A stretch of 5,754 bases of DNA, from positions 1 through 5,754 of the forward strand of contig JALUVB010000277.1 of assembly GCA_027021085.1 (NCBI GenBank). The letters are read 5' to 3'. The position numbers were made by a program, and so were the translations under genes. Shown piece by piece: positions 4,450-5,754 of this stretch (positions within the stretch are counted from its first letter, which is position 1; every line of letters begins with the position of its first letter). The notes beneath the pieces were generated by a model. The model had not been told where the DNA came from, did no database searches, and saw only the letters and a program-made list of their open reading frames with translations. Source of the stretch: a bacterium. GTDB lineage: Bacteria; CAIJMQ01; JAADFP01.

Positions 4450-5701
4450 AAGTACCCAATTCCCAGGAAGCAAGGTATTCTTCCTGCTCAGAGGTTAATA
4501 CTTCTCTTTTAAGACCTAAAGAAGCTAACTTCAACTCAGCCACTTTTTCATCTATTTCCTGAGGCACCGGATGTACTTCCACCTTCAATCCCCTGTTTTT
4601 CCAGAGATATTCGGCTGATAATGCCTGATTGGCAAAACTCATATCCATAACTTCCGGCGGGTGTCCTTCGGCCGCAGAAAGATTAATTAATCTCCCTTCT
4701 CCCAGAACATATACCTTTTTTCCCTCGGGGAGAAGAAATTCTTCCACCATCTCACGTACTTTCCTGCGGGCGACACTCATTTTCCCCAGCGCCTCTATAT
4801 CAATCTCCACGTTGAAATGTCCGGAATTTGCCAGCATGACACCATCCTTCATTTTCCTAAAGTGTATGTCCCTTAACACATGGATATCTCCCGTAAGGGT
4901 AATAAATATATCCCCTATGGGAGAGGCCTCCTCCAGATTGGTAACCCAGAAACCATCCATCGCCGCTTCCAGAGCCCGCAGGGGGTTGCTCTCCACCACC
5001 ATAACTATTGCTCCCATACCTTTTGCCCTCATTGCCACTCCCCTTCCACACCATCCATAACCACATACCACCACTTTTTTCCCGGCCAGAAGCACATTCG
5101 TTGCCCTCAATATTCCGTCAATCGTGGACTGCCCCGTTCCGTACCTATTATCAAACAGGTGCTTGGTATAGGCATCATTCACCGCTATTACCGGGTAGAA
5201 TAGTTTTCCCTGCCGGGAGAGGCTTTTTAGCCTTATTACTCCCGTGGTGGTTTCTTCTGTTCCTCCCAGGACCTGCGGCAGCAGTTCTTTACGAGAAGAA
5301 TGCAAGGTTGAGATAAGGTCTGCTCCATCATCCATGGTAATCTGAGGCTTTACATTTAAAATCTCCTCTATACCCTTATAATACTCCTCCTTGCTTTCTC
5401 CCTTTACGGCAAAAACCGGGATGGAATAATCATTTACCAGGGAAGCAGAGACATCATCCTGAGTGGAAAGAGGATTAGAAGCACAAAGATAACAATCCGC
5501 TCCCCCCTCTTTTAAGGTAATTACCAGGTTTGCCGTCTCCGAGGTCACATGAAGACAGCAACCTATTCTCAATCCCTGCAAAGGCTTTTCCTTTTTGAAC
5601 CTTTCCTTTATAAGGGTTAAGACAGGCATCCTCCTGCCCGCCCATTCAATCTTCCTTTTCCCTTCTTCTGATAGAGATAAATCTTTAACAAAGTACTTCA
5701 T
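4448..5701 (-). CDS. ahcY: Adenosylhomocysteinase (S-adenosyl-L-homocysteine hydrolase), short thermophile/archaeal type
   Basis: Cytosolic NAD+-dependent enzyme that reversibly splits S-adenosylhomocysteine into adenosine and homocysteine, removing the inhibitory product of methyltransferases. The 417 residues include the substrate-domain motif LHVTSETANL (His51), the acidic pair D125-D126, EETTTGV (Glu150), and the catalytic stretch NDAYTKHLFDNRYGTGQS with Lys180, Asp184 and Asn185. The Rossmann loop GYGWCGRG (214-221) is followed by an acidic residue (Glu237) that should bind the NAD ribose. NSGHFNVEID (292-301) and AAEGHPPEVMDMSFANQAL (343-361) are near-invariant in the family. The protein ends ...EEYLASWELGT and lacks the Lys/Tyr C-terminal tail of eukaryotic and many mesophilic enzymes, as in Thermotoga and archaeal homologues. 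The ATG start is supported by GAGG seven bases upstream. Some archaeal relatives hydrolyse S-inosyl-homocysteine, so the physiological nucleoside is not certain. Family assignment is very sure. Confidence 0.97.
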   Translation of the reverse strand: MKYFVKDLSLSEEGKRKIEWAGRRMPVLTLIKERFKKEKPLQGLRIGCCLHVTSETANLVITLKEGGADCYLCASNPLSTQDDVSASLVNDYSIPVFAVKGESKEEYYKGIEEILNVKPQITMDDGADLISTLHSSRKELLPQVLGGTEETTTGVIRLKSLSRQGKLFYPVIAVNDAYTKHLFDNRYGTGQSTIDGILRATNVLLAGKKVVVCGYGWCGRGVAMRAKGMGAIVMVVESNPLRALEAAMDGFWVTNLEEASPIGDIFITLTGDIHVLRDIHFRKMKDGVMLANSGHFNVEIDIEALGKMSVARRKVREMVEEFLLPEGKKVYVLGEGRLINLSAAEGHPPEVMDMSFANQALSAEYLWKNRGLKVEVHPVPQEIDEKVAELKLASLGLKREVLTSEQEEYLASWELGT

Positions 5702-5754
5702 AACCCAACCTCGCTTCTGAAGAAATCTGCCTTATCTGTCTTCTCCCAGGTAAA
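5698..5754 (-). CDS. Possible C-terminal tail of an unidentified upstream gene (partial)
   Basis: One minus-strand frame is open from the window edge for 18 codons (ending ...DFFRSEVGL) and stops at a TGA that overlaps the ahcY start codon as ATGA. ATGA overlaps are typical of operons, and this window is full of similar overlaps, so this may be the end of a gene co-transcribed with ahcY. Against this, a second frame is also open over the same stretch, and 18 residues are too few to recognise a family. If real, the ahcY ribosome binding site lies inside this gene's last codons. No function is proposed. Confidence 0.35.
   Translation of the reverse strand, partial: FTWEKTDKADFFRSEVGL

Noticed and set aside
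4629-5060. Plus-strand 143-codon open frame antisense to ahcY
   Set aside because: It is low-complexity Ser/Pro/Ile-rich sequence opposite highly conserved ahcY motifs, with no upstream ribosome binding site; a shadow of the real gene.
4880-5316. Overlapping plus-strand frames rich in Pro/His/Leu
   Set aside because: They are antisense to the AhcY Rossmann and catalytic regions and their composition is typical of reversed coding sequence.

Overview
This window is a compact bacterial chromosome segment of moderate GC (mid-40s %, by eye) in which every recognisable gene lies on the minus strand. There is no sign of mobile elements, CRISPR arrays, rRNA or tRNA. Phylum cannot be assigned from this window. 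The adenosylhomocysteinase is of the short type seen in thermophilic bacteria and archaea, and gene packing is very tight, so an anaerobic and/or thermophilic deep-branching or uncultured lineage is plausible (inference only).

Reading in the direction of transcription (high to low coordinates), there are two blocks. Block 1 is metabolic: a possible tail of an unidentified upstream gene (5754-5698), adenosylhomocysteinase ahcY (5701-4448), and, 9 nt later behind a perfect Shine-Dalgarno, an isocitrate/isopropylmalate dehydrogenase family enzyme (4438-3365). The latter carries an NADP-type Lys-Tyr cofactor loop rather than the loop of classical LeuB. A 167-nt non-coding gap (3364-3198) follows. 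It holds a consensus -10 box, a second weaker promoter candidate and a 16-codon putative leader ORF.

Block 2 is an RNA-maturation and membrane cluster with overlapping genes: PhoH-family ATPase with an N-terminal KH-like region (3197-2244), a PgpH/YqfF-type membrane HD-domain protein (2254-785), the rRNA endonuclease YbeY (788-354), and the 5' part of a CNNM/CorC (DUF21) membrane transporter (361-<1). It resembles the E. coli ybeZ-ybeY-ybeX order with the HD membrane protein inserted between PhoH and YbeY, as in Firmicutes. All three genes after phoH start with GTG or TTG and overlap their upstream neighbour by 11, 4 and 8 nt, suggesting translational coupling. The cluster should link RNA quality control/ribosome maturation (PhoH, YbeY), cyclic-di-nucleotide signalling or a derivative of it (HD protein) and Mg2+/cation homeostasis (CNNM).

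No wholly new system is evident. The most interesting points are two neighbouring metalloenzymes that each lack one expected metal-binding His: HD protein Ser279 at the first ligand, and YbeY Asp112 at the third ligand. The HD protein also lacks the whole extracellular sensor domain. Other points are the hybrid cofactor/substrate signature of the dehydrogenase and a strand-biased octamer (TTCCTGGG, seven copies, all on the coding strand, in two reading frames).
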